From contig CALMNS010000130.1 of assembly GCA_937871635.1 (NCBI GenBank), positions 1-19,827 of the forward strand: DNA of 19,827 nucleotides, written 5' to 3'. Numbering within the stretch: position 1 is the first letter of the stretch; every line of letters begins with the position of its first letter. This document shows, piece after piece, positions 7,942 through 15,291 of the stretch. Under the pieces are notes generated by a model. It saw nothing but the letters and a program-made list of their open reading frames with translations, did no database searches and was not told where the DNA came from. Origin of the DNA: an uncultured Solirubrobacter sp. Lineage in GTDB: Bacteria > Actinomycetota > Thermoleophilia > Solirubrobacterales > Solirubrobacteraceae. The translations under genes were made by a program, and so were the position numbers.

Positions 7942-8680
7942 GCCGCTGGTCCGCGACGCGGCGGTCAGTCCCGCACGTGGCGTGGAGCCGCTGGACCTGC
8001 GTGTCGAGGGGATCGACAGCTCGTACGGCCGCAGCCAAGTGCTCCACGACGTCACCCTAGGAGCCCACGCGGGGAGGACCACCGCGCTCCTCGGGCGGAA
8101 CGGCGTCGGCAAGTCGACGCTCCTGCGCGCGATCATGGGCCTGCAACCGATTCACAGCGGGCGGATCCTCATCGGTGGCGACGACGTCGCGCCCGCGCCG
8201 CCGTGGACGCGCGCGCACCGCGGCGTTCAGCTCGTGCCGCAGGGCCGTCATGTCTTCGCATCACTGACTGCGCGCGAGAACATCGAGGTGGCGATCGGCC
8301 TGCGCGGACGCAAGCCGATCGACGGCGTGATCGAGCTCTTCCCCGAGCTCCAGAAGCGCCTCGACGTCCACGCGGGCCACTTGAGCGGCGGAGAGCAGCA
8401 GATGCTCGCCATCGCCCGAGCGCTCCACGCGGATCCGGCGATCCTCCTGCTCGACGAGCCGTCGGAGGGCCTCGCGCCGATGGTCGTGGAGCGCCTCAAA
8501 GAGGTCATCCGAGAGCTGGCCCGGCAGGGCATGTGCGTCGTGCTGGCCGAGCAGAACCTTCCCCTCGCCGAGCTGTCCGACGACGTTTACGTCCTCGGCC
8601 GAGGCGAGGTGGTCTTCGGCGGAAGCACGGCCGAGCTCCGTGAGCGGGAGGACGTACAGCATGCACACATCGGCGTCTAG
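7928..8680 (+). CDS. livF: ABC transporter ATP-binding protein (LivF)
   Basis: The product is 250 aa. ATG 7928 lies inside the end of livG and is preceded by GGGAGG. An N-terminal extension of about 25 residues comes before the usual LivF start (LRVEGIDSSYG). Motifs are Walker A GRNGVGKS (56-63), Q-loop VPQGR (Q105), signature HLSGGEQQML (151-160) and Walker B ILLLDEPSEGLAP (172-184). LAEQN lies at the switch position, where LivF proteins typically carry Gln-Asn rather than the histidine seen in LivG. It is the partner ATPase of LivG. A 14-base gap leads to the hydrolase gene, so uptake and catabolism appear to be co-transcribed. Confidence 0.93.
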   Translation: MSRSEPLVRDAAVSPARGVEPLDLRVEGIDSSYGRSQVLHDVTLGAHAGRTTALLGRNGVGKSTLLRAIMGLQPIHSGRILIGGDDVAPAPPWTRAHRGVQLVPQGRHVFASLTARENIEVAIGLRGRKPIDGVIELFPELQKRLDVHAGHLSGGEQQMLAIARALHADPAILLLDEPSEGLAPMVVERLKEVIRELARQGMCVVLAEQNLPLAELSDDVYVLGRGEVVFGGSTAELREREDVQHAHIGV

Positions 8681-8697
8681 CGGAGAGTGAGAGCGTG

Positions 8698-9972
8698 ATG
8701 CAGGGATCGAAACCGCCGGGGCTTGCGCAGCGCAGCCCCTCGGCCCGGGGGCGCGTCGTGCTCGCCCTGGACTGGTGGCCGCGCGAGCTGCCGCCGGACG
8801 TGACGGTGACGCCGACGACCTGCGTGACGTTCGACGGGCACGTGACCCGAGGCGTTCTGTACGAGAGGGCGTCGTCGCGAACCGTCGTCGGGCTCATGCA
8901 TCCGCGCCAGGACATGACCCGTGCCCCGCAGGTGCCGGACCTGCTCGAGGGCGGCGTCGCCGTCTGGGCCCAGAACAGCCGGACGGTCAACAACGACCTG
9001 ACGCTGTCGCACGAGGAGTCCCTGCTCGACATCGCGGCCGGGACCGAATTCCTCCGACAGCGGGGCTTCGAGCACGTCGTCTGGCTCGGCATCTCGGGCG
9101 GTGCCTCGCTGCTCGCCTACTACACCGAGCAGGCGCTCGTCGCCCCCGAGGACCGGGTGGCACGCGATCCGGCGGGCCGCCGCGTCGCGCTCGCCGAAGC
9201 CCCGATGCCGCCGCCCGACGCGCTCGTCCTCTTGGCGCCCCACCCAGGTCAGGGACGGCTGCTGCAGTCGATGATCGACCCGTCGGTGATCGACGAGTCC
9301 GACCCGCTCGGGGTCGATCCCGCGCTTGATCCGTTCGACCCCGCCAACGGCTTCGCGCCCGGCCCGGAGGGTGCCCGGTACGACCCGGACTTCGTGAAGC
9401 GCTACCGCGCCGCGCAGCTGGCACGCGTGCAGCGGATCGACGAGCGCGCACGGGCGGCCATCGACCGCCGGCAGGCCGCACGGCGCCGCTTCAAGCAGGA
9501 CGGCGACTCGGCGGCGCAGCGCGAGGCGGTCTGGACGCCCGTGCTGACGACGTACCGCACGGACGCCGATCTCCGGTCGATGGACCTCTCGCTCGATCCG
9601 TCCGAGCGCCGATACGGCTCGATCATCAGCGACCGGCCGCAGATCTCGAACTACGGGCTCGTCGGCTTCGCCAGGCTGGCGACCCCGGAGGCGTGGCTGT
9701 CGACGTGGTCCGGGCAGAGCTCGCTCGCGTCGCTCGAGCGGTCGGCTCCTGGCCTGCGCCTCCCGACCCTGGTCCTCTCCTACACAGCGGACCAGGCGGT
9801 ACACCCGAGCGACCTGGCCATGCTGATGGACGAGGTTGGCAGCACAGACAAAACCCACGCGCGCATCGCCGGGGACCACTTCGGCCGGCCGCTGGACGAG
9901 GAGTCCGCCTCGGGGGCGACCGCCGCGATGGCGCAGGCGCTCAGCTGGCTCAGCGAGCGCGGGCTCGGGTGA
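8698..9972 (+). CDS. Alpha/beta-fold hydrolase of the catabolic operon
   Basis: The product is 424 aa. The nucleophile elbow is WLGISGGASLL with Ser133. The probable acid is D365 in LVLSYTADQAVHPSD, and the probable base is H394 in AGDHFG near the C-terminus, giving a standard Ser-Asp-His order. Between the elbow and the acid lies a long Asp/Pro- and Arg-rich insertion (about residues 195-330), much larger than in simple esterases. No signal peptide is seen, so it is probably cytosolic. GTG 8695 is a possible start one codon earlier; GGAGAG upstream serves either. It overlaps the next gene by 4 bases. In context it could cleave a ring-fission product or a CoA thioester. The sequence alone does not decide. 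Confidence 0.85.
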   Translation: MQGSKPPGLAQRSPSARGRVVLALDWWPRELPPDVTVTPTTCVTFDGHVTRGVLYERASSRTVVGLMHPRQDMTRAPQVPDLLEGGVAVWAQNSRTVNNDLTLSHEESLLDIAAGTEFLRQRGFEHVVWLGISGGASLLAYYTEQALVAPEDRVARDPAGRRVALAEAPMPPPDALVLLAPHPGQGRLLQSMIDPSVIDESDPLGVDPALDPFDPANGFAPGPEGARYDPDFVKRYRAAQLARVQRIDERARAAIDRRQAARRRFKQDGDSAAQREAVWTPVLTTYRTDADLRSMDLSLDPSERRYGSIISDRPQISNYGLVGFARLATPEAWLSTWSGQSSLASLERSAPGLRLPTLVLSYTADQAVHPSDLAMLMDEVGSTDKTHARIAGDHFGRPLDEESASGATAAMAQALSWLSERGLG

Positions 9973-10817
9973 GCGCCGTGTACGCGGACGCGGAACGGCG
10001 CCACCGCATAGGGCTGATCGTGCCGAGCTCGAACACGACGATGGAAACCGAGCTCCCAGCCATGTTCCGGGCGCGCGAGGCCGCCTTCCCGGAGGACGCC
10101 TTCACCTTCCACGCCAGCCGCATGCGGATGCGGCGGGTCAACGAGGAGGAGCTGCGGGCGATGAACGCGCAGCTCGGCCGTGCCTCCCTCGAGGTCGCCG
10201 ACGCGGGCTGCGACGTCGTGGCCACCGCTTGCCTCGTCGCCCTCATGGCACAGGGGCCGACGTATCACTGCCAGGCCGAACAAGAGATCCGCGACGTGCT
10301 GGCGACCGCGTCGCTCGAGGCGCCGGTCGTGTCGTCCGCGGGAGCGCTTCTTGGTGCGCTTTCTGCGCTCGGGGCTTCGCGGATCGGCGTGATCACCCCG
10401 TACATGAAGCCGCTCACTCGGCTCGTGTGCGAGTCGCTCCAATCGGGCGGGGTGACGGTGCAGGACGCCCTCAGCCTCGAGGTCGCCGACAACCACGCGG
10501 TGAGCCGGCTCGACCCCGCGGACCTGCGCGACCACTGGCGCAAGCTGGATCTCGTCGGCTGCGACGCCCTCGTGCTGTCCGCCTGCGTTCAGATGCCGTC
10601 CCTGGCGATGGTGGAGGAGATCGAGCAGGCCTGCGGCGTGCCGACGATCACCGCCGCGACCGCTACCGCGTTTGCGCTTCTCGAGGCGCTCGGCCTCGAC
10701 CCGATGGCGCCGCATTCCGGCCAGCTCTTGAGCGGCCGCGTCGCCTCGACACGTCCTGACTCAATTGCTAGAGTCGACATTCACGTCGAAAAATCTACGT
10801 TCTCGTCAGGAGCATGA
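9969..10817 (+). CDS. Maleate isomerase / arylmalonate decarboxylase-family protein (Asp/Glu racemase fold)
   Basis: The product is 282 aa with a GTG start overlapping the hydrolase stop. RIGLIVPSSNTTMETELP (13-30) is the N-terminal signature of the maleate isomerase/AMDase family. Two cysteines sit where the catalytic pair is expected: C88 in VVATACLVALM and C206 in LVLSACVQMPSL. Their spacing of 118 equals that of the catalytic pair of characterised maleate isomerase as I recall it (C76/C194 in the Nocardia enzyme). Both cysteines argue for isomerase or racemase chemistry rather than arylmalonate decarboxylation, which uses one. Maleate-to-fumarate conversion would feed the citric acid cycle. 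The last 20 codons are unusually AT-rich and hold a dyad (see 10774-10789). Confidence 0.85.
   Translation: MSAVYADAERRHRIGLIVPSSNTTMETELPAMFRAREAAFPEDAFTFHASRMRMRRVNEEELRAMNAQLGRASLEVADAGCDVVATACLVALMAQGPTYHCQAEQEIRDVLATASLEAPVVSSAGALLGALSALGASRIGVITPYMKPLTRLVCESLQSGGVTVQDALSLEVADNHAVSRLDPADLRDHWRKLDLVGCDALVLSACVQMPSLAMVEEIEQACGVPTITAATATAFALLEALGLDPMAPHSGQLLSGRVASTRPDSIARVDIHVEKSTFSSGA
10774..10789. promoter_or_regulatory. AT-rich dyad, candidate operator/internal promoter ahead of the VOC gene
   Basis: TCGACATTCACGTCGA is a 5-6-5 inverted repeat at 10774-10789. It lies in a locally AT-rich stretch (about 10757-10800) inside the 3' end of the isomerase gene. TTGCTA (10765-10770) could serve as a weak -35, with A-rich sequence about 17 bases later. 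It may be an internal promoter with a TetR-type operator. Evidence is pattern only. Confidence 0.3.
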
Positions 10818-11638
10818 TGCCGACAACCGTCAGTGCCACCCCGCCCGCTCGGCCCGTCCCGCGCTACCTAGGCGGCGTTCATCACATCGCCCAGCCCACC
10901 ATGGATCCGGCGGCGACGCTCGAGTTCTACGTGGACACCATGGGAGCCAAGATCACCCACTGCATCAGCTCGAGAGGCTGGCGCGAGAGCCATTACGACT
11001 ACATCCACATGTTCCTCGACCTCGGCAAGGGCGACAACATTGCGATGTTCTATTACTTCGGCGCAGAGGACCCGAAGGACTGGCCGAAGTACGGCACCCA
11101 CCACTCCTTCGCCGCGAACACGAAGGAGGAACTCGACCAGTGGGCCGACTTCCTCGAGTCCAAGGGCCACAAGATCGTCTGGCGCGCCCAGTACGAGGTC
11201 TTCAGCTCGCTCTACGTCTGGGACCCGAACGGGCGCTTCCTCGAGATCGCCTGGAACCATCGACAACTCAACGAGATCGACGCCGACGACGCCGAGCTCA
11301 CGGCCCAGGCGCTGATTCGTGCCTCGCGCGAGCGCGCGACGTCCATCACCACGATGTGGGCCTACAAGGCGGAGCTTGTCGAGGAGCGGGAGGGGGCAGT
11401 CCCCGGACCGGCCGTCTTCCTAGCTGCGGTGCCGGAGTTCCTCCCGTTCATCGACGCGGTTCACAGCGGGCTTGGCGAACAGCGGCAGCTCGGGAACTTC
11501 GTCGCACTCGTCGGCGACGGCGAGCTGCACCTCAAGCGCCCCAACGACATGCCCGAGGCGGTCTGGAACGCGGTGGGAACCGGCGGTCTGAAGGGTGAGA
11601 TCGTCCGGTACGACGCCAACGACCTCGTCATCCGCTGA
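10817..11638 (+). CDS. VOC-fold (glyoxalase / extradiol dioxygenase superfamily) protein with an extra C-terminal domain
   Basis: The product is 273 aa. ATG 10817 is preferred over the adjacent ATG 10814 because AGGAG ends at 10812, leaving 4 bases. Residues about 18-150 form one VOC module. GGVHHIA gives metal ligand H23, YGTHHSFAA gives H96 and DPNGRFLEIAWN gives E143, the 2-His-1-Glu set of extradiol dioxygenases and relatives. The second half (about 155-273, from ELTAQALIRAS to NDLVIR) is a separate domain that I do not recognise. Given its place between a hydroxylase/ligase pair and a maleate isomerase, a ring-opening dioxygenase is a reasonable guess. An isomerase or hydrolase of the same fold is possible. 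A gap of 8 bases leads to the ligase. Confidence 0.85.
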   Translation: MPTTVSATPPARPVPRYLGGVHHIAQPTMDPAATLEFYVDTMGAKITHCISSRGWRESHYDYIHMFLDLGKGDNIAMFYYFGAEDPKDWPKYGTHHSFAANTKEELDQWADFLESKGHKIVWRAQYEVFSSLYVWDPNGRFLEIAWNHRQLNEIDADDAELTAQALIRASRERATSITTMWAYKAELVEEREGAVPGPAVFLAAVPEFLPFIDAVHSGLGEQRQLGNFVALVGDGELHLKRPNDMPEAVWNAVGTGGLKGEIVRYDANDLVIR

Positions 11639-11646
11639 GGTCTGCG

Positions 11647-13335
11647 ATGAGCCGCTGGGGAGACCGGGTCGTCCCCTATCCGCAGGACACGGTGGCGCGC
11701 TACCGCGCCGCCGGCGCCTGGGGGACCAAGACGATCAGCACCGAGTTCCGCACCCGCGCAGAGCGCTTCGCAGACCACACCGCCGTCGTGACGGCAGCCG
11801 GTGAACTGTCCTATCGCGAGCTGGACGAGCGCTCCGATCAGGCGGCCGCCGCGCTGCTCGGTGCCGGTCTGCAGCCGGGGGACGCCGTCATCCTGCAGCT
11901 CATCAACGTGCAGGAGACGGCGGTGGCCTGGTACGGCGTCCTCAAGGCCGGGCTCGTCCCGGTCTGCTCGCTCGCCGCGCACCGCACTCGCGAGCTCGAG
12001 GCCTTCGCCTCGGTCACCGGGGCGCGCGGGCACCTGGTCTCGATCGACTACACGAGTGCGGACCTGGGGGAGCTCGCGGCCGGGATCGGCGCCAGCCGGC
12101 CGGATCCGTACCACATCCTGACCGTCGGCTCGGGCCGCCGCCCGGATCTCCCGTCGCTGGAGGAGCTCGCGGAGCCGATCGACCCGGCGCAGGCGCGCGC
12201 CCAGGTGGACGCCATCCAGGCCGAGATCGACCCGGACGAGCTGGCTGTCTTCCAGCTCTCGGGCGGCACCACCGGGACGCCCAAGCTCGCCCCCCGGCTG
12301 CACGCGGAGTACTGGTACAACGCCCGCGCCTGGGCGGACTTCCACGACTTCGGCGACGACTCGCGGATCCTTCACATGCTGCCGATCGTCCATAACGCCG
12401 GGGTGCTGTGCGCATTGCTCGCGGCGCACTCGTGCGGGTCGGCGCTTGCTCTTGCCGGCCCTCGCCCCGACGAGTACTTCCCGCTGATGCAGGAGGCCGC
12501 GGTCACCGACACCATGCTCTTCCCGCCGAGCGCGATGCGCGAGCTGTTGCGGCGTCCGGACTTCGCGAAGAGCTTCGCGACGGTCCGCCGGCTCATCCTC
12601 GCACAGGCCAAGATCGCGCCCGACCTGTTCGACGAGCTCGAGGCCGCCGGCGTGCCGGTGACGCAGATCTTCGGTATGGCGGAGGGGTTGTTCATGTCGA
12701 CGCCGATCGACGGCCCCCGGCAGGCCCGCTCGACCGTCGTGGGTCGGCCCATGTCGCCGCTCGACGAGGTGAGGATCTACGACGTCGGCACCGAGCAGCC
12801 CGTCCCGACGGGAGAGGTCGGCGAGCTGTGCTGCCGCGGGCCGTACACGATCCGTGGCTACTTCGCGTCGCCTGAGCACAACCGGACGGCCTTCACGGAC
12901 GACGGCTTCTACCGGACAGGCGACCTCGCAGCGGCGCACGTCATCGACGGGACGACCTACTACTCGATCGAGGGCCGCATCAAGGACCTCATCAACCGGG
13001 GCGGCGAGAAGGTCAACGCGGGCGAGGTCGAGCTCCTGCTCGGCAAGCATCCCGCGCTGGAGGCCGTGGCCGTCGTCGCCATGCCCGACGAACGTCTCGG
13101 CGAGCGGACGTGCGCCTTCGTGGTCGCCAGCGAGGGCGCGCCGGAGCTCGACCTCGCCGACGTAGCGGTTCACATGGCGTCGCTCGGGGCGGCGAAGTTC
13201 AAGTGGCCCGAGCGCCTCGTCTACGTCGACGCGCTCCCGCTCACCAACGTGCGAAAAGTCGACAAGAAGGCGCTCCGAACCCAGATCGCGGAGATCGTGC
13301 GATCTGAGCGCGGGACCGAGGTCGCCCATGGCTGA
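11647..13335 (+). CDS. Aryl-acid adenylate-forming enzyme (DhbE/salicylyl-CoA ligase-like)
   Basis: The product is 562 aa, full length for the ANL superfamily. The N-terminus (DTVARYRAAGAWGTKTI) matches 2,3-dihydroxybenzoate/salicylate-AMP ligases. The P-loop is LSGGTTGTPK (204-213), followed by LAPRLHAEYWYNARA as in DhbE. LPIVHN (H249, N250) is the aryl-acid pocket motif in which the Asn contacts a 2-hydroxy group in DhbE. FGMAEGL (342-348), YRTGD (422-426), the hinge GRIKDLINRGGEKV (D447) and the A10 lysine K537 (PLTNVRKVDKK) are all present. It activates an aromatic carboxylate, probably 2-substituted, to the AMP ester and then the CoA thioester. No carrier-protein or siderophore genes are nearby, so catabolism is more likely than siderophore synthesis. 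The stop lies 8 bases inside the next gene. Confidence 0.88.
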   Translation: MSRWGDRVVPYPQDTVARYRAAGAWGTKTISTEFRTRAERFADHTAVVTAAGELSYRELDERSDQAAAALLGAGLQPGDAVILQLINVQETAVAWYGVLKAGLVPVCSLAAHRTRELEAFASVTGARGHLVSIDYTSADLGELAAGIGASRPDPYHILTVGSGRRPDLPSLEELAEPIDPAQARAQVDAIQAEIDPDELAVFQLSGGTTGTPKLAPRLHAEYWYNARAWADFHDFGDDSRILHMLPIVHNAGVLCALLAAHSCGSALALAGPRPDEYFPLMQEAAVTDTMLFPPSAMRELLRRPDFAKSFATVRRLILAQAKIAPDLFDELEAAGVPVTQIFGMAEGLFMSTPIDGPRQARSTVVGRPMSPLDEVRIYDVGTEQPVPTGEVGELCCRGPYTIRGYFASPEHNRTAFTDDGFYRTGDLAAAHVIDGTTYYSIEGRIKDLINRGGEKVNAGEVELLLGKHPALEAVAVVAMPDERLGERTCAFVVASEGAPELDLADVAVHMASLGAAKFKWPERLVYVDALPLTNVRKVDKKALRTQIAEIVRSERGTEVAHG

Positions 13336-15013
13336 CCGCCCGCGGCGGATCGACGTGATCGGCGGCGGGCCGGGCGGTCTCTTCCTCGCGCGGCTGGTGC
13401 GTCTGCGCCAGCCGTCGTGGACCGTCGTCGTGCACGAGCGCGAGCTCGACGGGGCGACCTTCGGGTTCGGCGTCGGCTTCCGCCCCTCCACGCTGGACAA
13501 CGTGCGGTCGGCGGACCCGGCCACGTTCGACGCCATCGAACGCGGCGCCGTCGTCTGGCGGTCGTCCGGGTTCCGGATCGGGCGCGACGAGTGCCGGATC
13601 GAGGTCGAGGGCGACGTCGCCATCGGCCGAGCGGTCCTCCTGGCTGAGCTGCGGCGATTGGCGGTTGAGGCGGGGGTCCGCCTGGAGGGCGACACCGTGA
13701 GCCACAGTGCCCTGCCCGGTGACGTCGTGGTTGCGGCCGACGGTGCAGGGAGCCGCACCCGCGCGGCACTGGCCGATGAGGTCGGGGCGTCGGTGCGGGT
13801 GACGCCGATGCCGTACATCTGGTGCGGCGTCGAGATGGACTTGCCTCACACCTTCGCGACGGCCGAGACGGAGGCGGGGACCTTCGTCACGCACGCGTAC
13901 CCGTACGCGGACGGGTTCGCGACCTTCCTCGTGGAAGCGGACGAGGCGACGTTCGCGCGAACCGGCTTCGAGGCAAGCGCCCGACCCGACCGCGGGACGG
14001 ACGAGGCGGCGCTGCACTACCTCGCCGACGCCTTCGCCGACCTCCTCGGGGGCCGGCCCCTGCTCGGGAACCGGAGCCGCTGGCAGCGCTTCCGTACCGT
14101 ACGCCTGGACCGGTGGCACCACGGCAACGTCGTCCTCCTCGGCGACGCGGCGCACACGGTCCACTACACCCTCGCCTCAGGCACGAAGGTGGCAATGGAG
14201 GACGCGATCGTCCTGGCCGGCGCGCTCACCGACGTGGCCCTGGACGACCCCGCGAGGGCGTTCGCGACCTACGAGGCCGCGCGACGCCCGTCCGTCGAGC
14301 GGCTCCAGTCGCTCGCCCTCTGGAGCGAGGTGTGGTGGAGCACGCTGCACGCGCGCACGGCGATGGCTCCCGCTCAGGTCTTCGCCTCCTTCTTCACGCG
14401 CACGCCGGCGGTGAGCTTTGCGCAGCTCGGCTCGGTCAGCCCGCCGCTCTCCGAGGCGGCACTCGCCGCGGTCGCCGGCACGGCCGACCGCCCCGGCGGC
14501 GCCTCCCTCGCCGAGCGAGTGCTGTCCACGCCGCTCGACGACCGCATCCAGGCCCGTGTCGTCGGGATGGCACCGGACCCGGCGTGGAGGGGGGTCGACA
14601 TGGACCGCCCACCTTCGGGAGCCGCCGTCAAGGGCGCGCGCATCGATGGAGTCGATGACCTGACCGGTGTGAACGGCGCACAGTACCTCGAGGTCTGCGA
14701 GCCGGAGCTCGCCCGGCGTCTGCGCGTGCAGAGGCCCGAGGTGATGCTCGTCGGCGTCGTCGCGGCACCGGCCGCGAGTCCGAGCGAGCCGCCGGCCGAG
14801 GGCAGCTGGCGTCCGTTCCTCGAAGCGGGTTGCGACGCGATCCGCCTCGAGGGTGGCGACGACGTCCATGCGATCCTGGCCCGTGCTCAGCTTGGGGAGC
14901 ACCTCCGCCTCGTCGAGGGGGCGACCGTCGTCCTGTGCGGCCCGTCCGAGCGGATCGACGACTTGGCGGGCGCAGTCGCGTGCGGCCGAGCGGACCTGGT
15001 CGCCGTCTCCTGA
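13328..15013 (+). CDS. FAD-dependent aryl-CoA hydroxylase (salicylyl-CoA 5-hydroxylase / anthraniloyl-CoA monooxygenase-like)
   Basis: The product is 561 aa. The ATG overlaps the ligase end by 8 bases. It has the class A flavin monooxygenase plan: VIGGGPGGLFLARL (10-23) binds the ADP of FAD, VVVAADGAGSRTR (133-145) is the DG motif, and NVVLLGDAAHTVHYTLASGTK (267-287) is the GD motif in the form typical of salicylyl-CoA and anthraniloyl-CoA hydroxylases. TFGFGVGFRPSTLDNVR and LQSLALWSEVWWSTLHARTAM fit the same group. Relatives I know are about 770 aa with a C-terminal old-yellow-enzyme-type reductase domain. Here only about 180 residues follow, ending EAGCDAIRLEGG...AVACGRADLVAVS, which looks like the last units of such a barrel. 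The neighbouring ligase supports a CoA-thioester substrate. Confidence 0.85.
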   Translation: MADRPRRIDVIGGGPGGLFLARLVRLRQPSWTVVVHERELDGATFGFGVGFRPSTLDNVRSADPATFDAIERGAVVWRSSGFRIGRDECRIEVEGDVAIGRAVLLAELRRLAVEAGVRLEGDTVSHSALPGDVVVAADGAGSRTRAALADEVGASVRVTPMPYIWCGVEMDLPHTFATAETEAGTFVTHAYPYADGFATFLVEADEATFARTGFEASARPDRGTDEAALHYLADAFADLLGGRPLLGNRSRWQRFRTVRLDRWHHGNVVLLGDAAHTVHYTLASGTKVAMEDAIVLAGALTDVALDDPARAFATYEAARRPSVERLQSLALWSEVWWSTLHARTAMAPAQVFASFFTRTPAVSFAQLGSVSPPLSEAALAAVAGTADRPGGASLAERVLSTPLDDRIQARVVGMAPDPAWRGVDMDRPPSGAAVKGARIDGVDDLTGVNGAQYLEVCEPELARRLRVQRPEVMLVGVVAAPAASPSEPPAEGSWRPFLEAGCDAIRLEGGDDVHAILARAQLGEHLRLVEGATVVLCGPSERIDDLAGAVACGRADLVAVS

Positions 15014-15033
15014 CGGGCACGGACGCGACGGCG

Positions 15034-15291
15034 CCCTACGCCTACGACCTCCGCGGCCACGCGACAGCCGCGCGAAGTGCGCGCAGCGGCCGGATCGAAG
15101 CTCGCGTCGACGTGGTGGGCGCTGACCGGACGTGCTGTGCCCTCGACGCGCCGCCGACATCCTGCTCGCCGCCCTCGCCGACGGTCGGTACGACGAGATC
15201 CCCCGCGCGGGCCATCTCAGGTCGGTCGACGCCCCGGCCGGTGTGGGCCACCGTGAAGCGGGCGCTTGGCCTGCCAGTATCCGACGCATGA
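15034..15291 (+). pseudogene. Decayed alpha/beta-hydrolase remnant
   Basis: The space between the hydroxylase and the regulator holds pieces of an alpha/beta hydrolase in two frames. The first frame gives YAYDLRGHATAA, the strand-4 motif before the cap, then directly RVDVVGADRT. A change of frame near 15128 gives DVLCPRRAADILLAALADG, then RYDEIPRAGHLRSVDAPA, the acid and histidine region of the C-terminus. A second change near 15240 returns to WATVKRALGLPVSDA and the TGA at 15289-15291, which overlaps the TetR start (ATGA). The nucleophile region and about 500 bases expected between the pieces are missing. It was probably a thioesterase or lactonase of this operon. The protein is not functional as read. 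Confidence 0.6.

Noticed and set aside
11647..13335. The ligase as part of a catechol siderophore cluster
   Set aside because: No isochorismatase, carrier protein or condensation-domain genes are nearby. The neighbours are catabolic and transport genes.
11461..13818. A 785-codon open frame on the minus strand
   Set aside because: It lies antisense to the aryl-acid ligase and the hydroxylase start, which have complete motif sets. Its own translation is Arg/Asp-rich without motifs, a usual effect of high GC.
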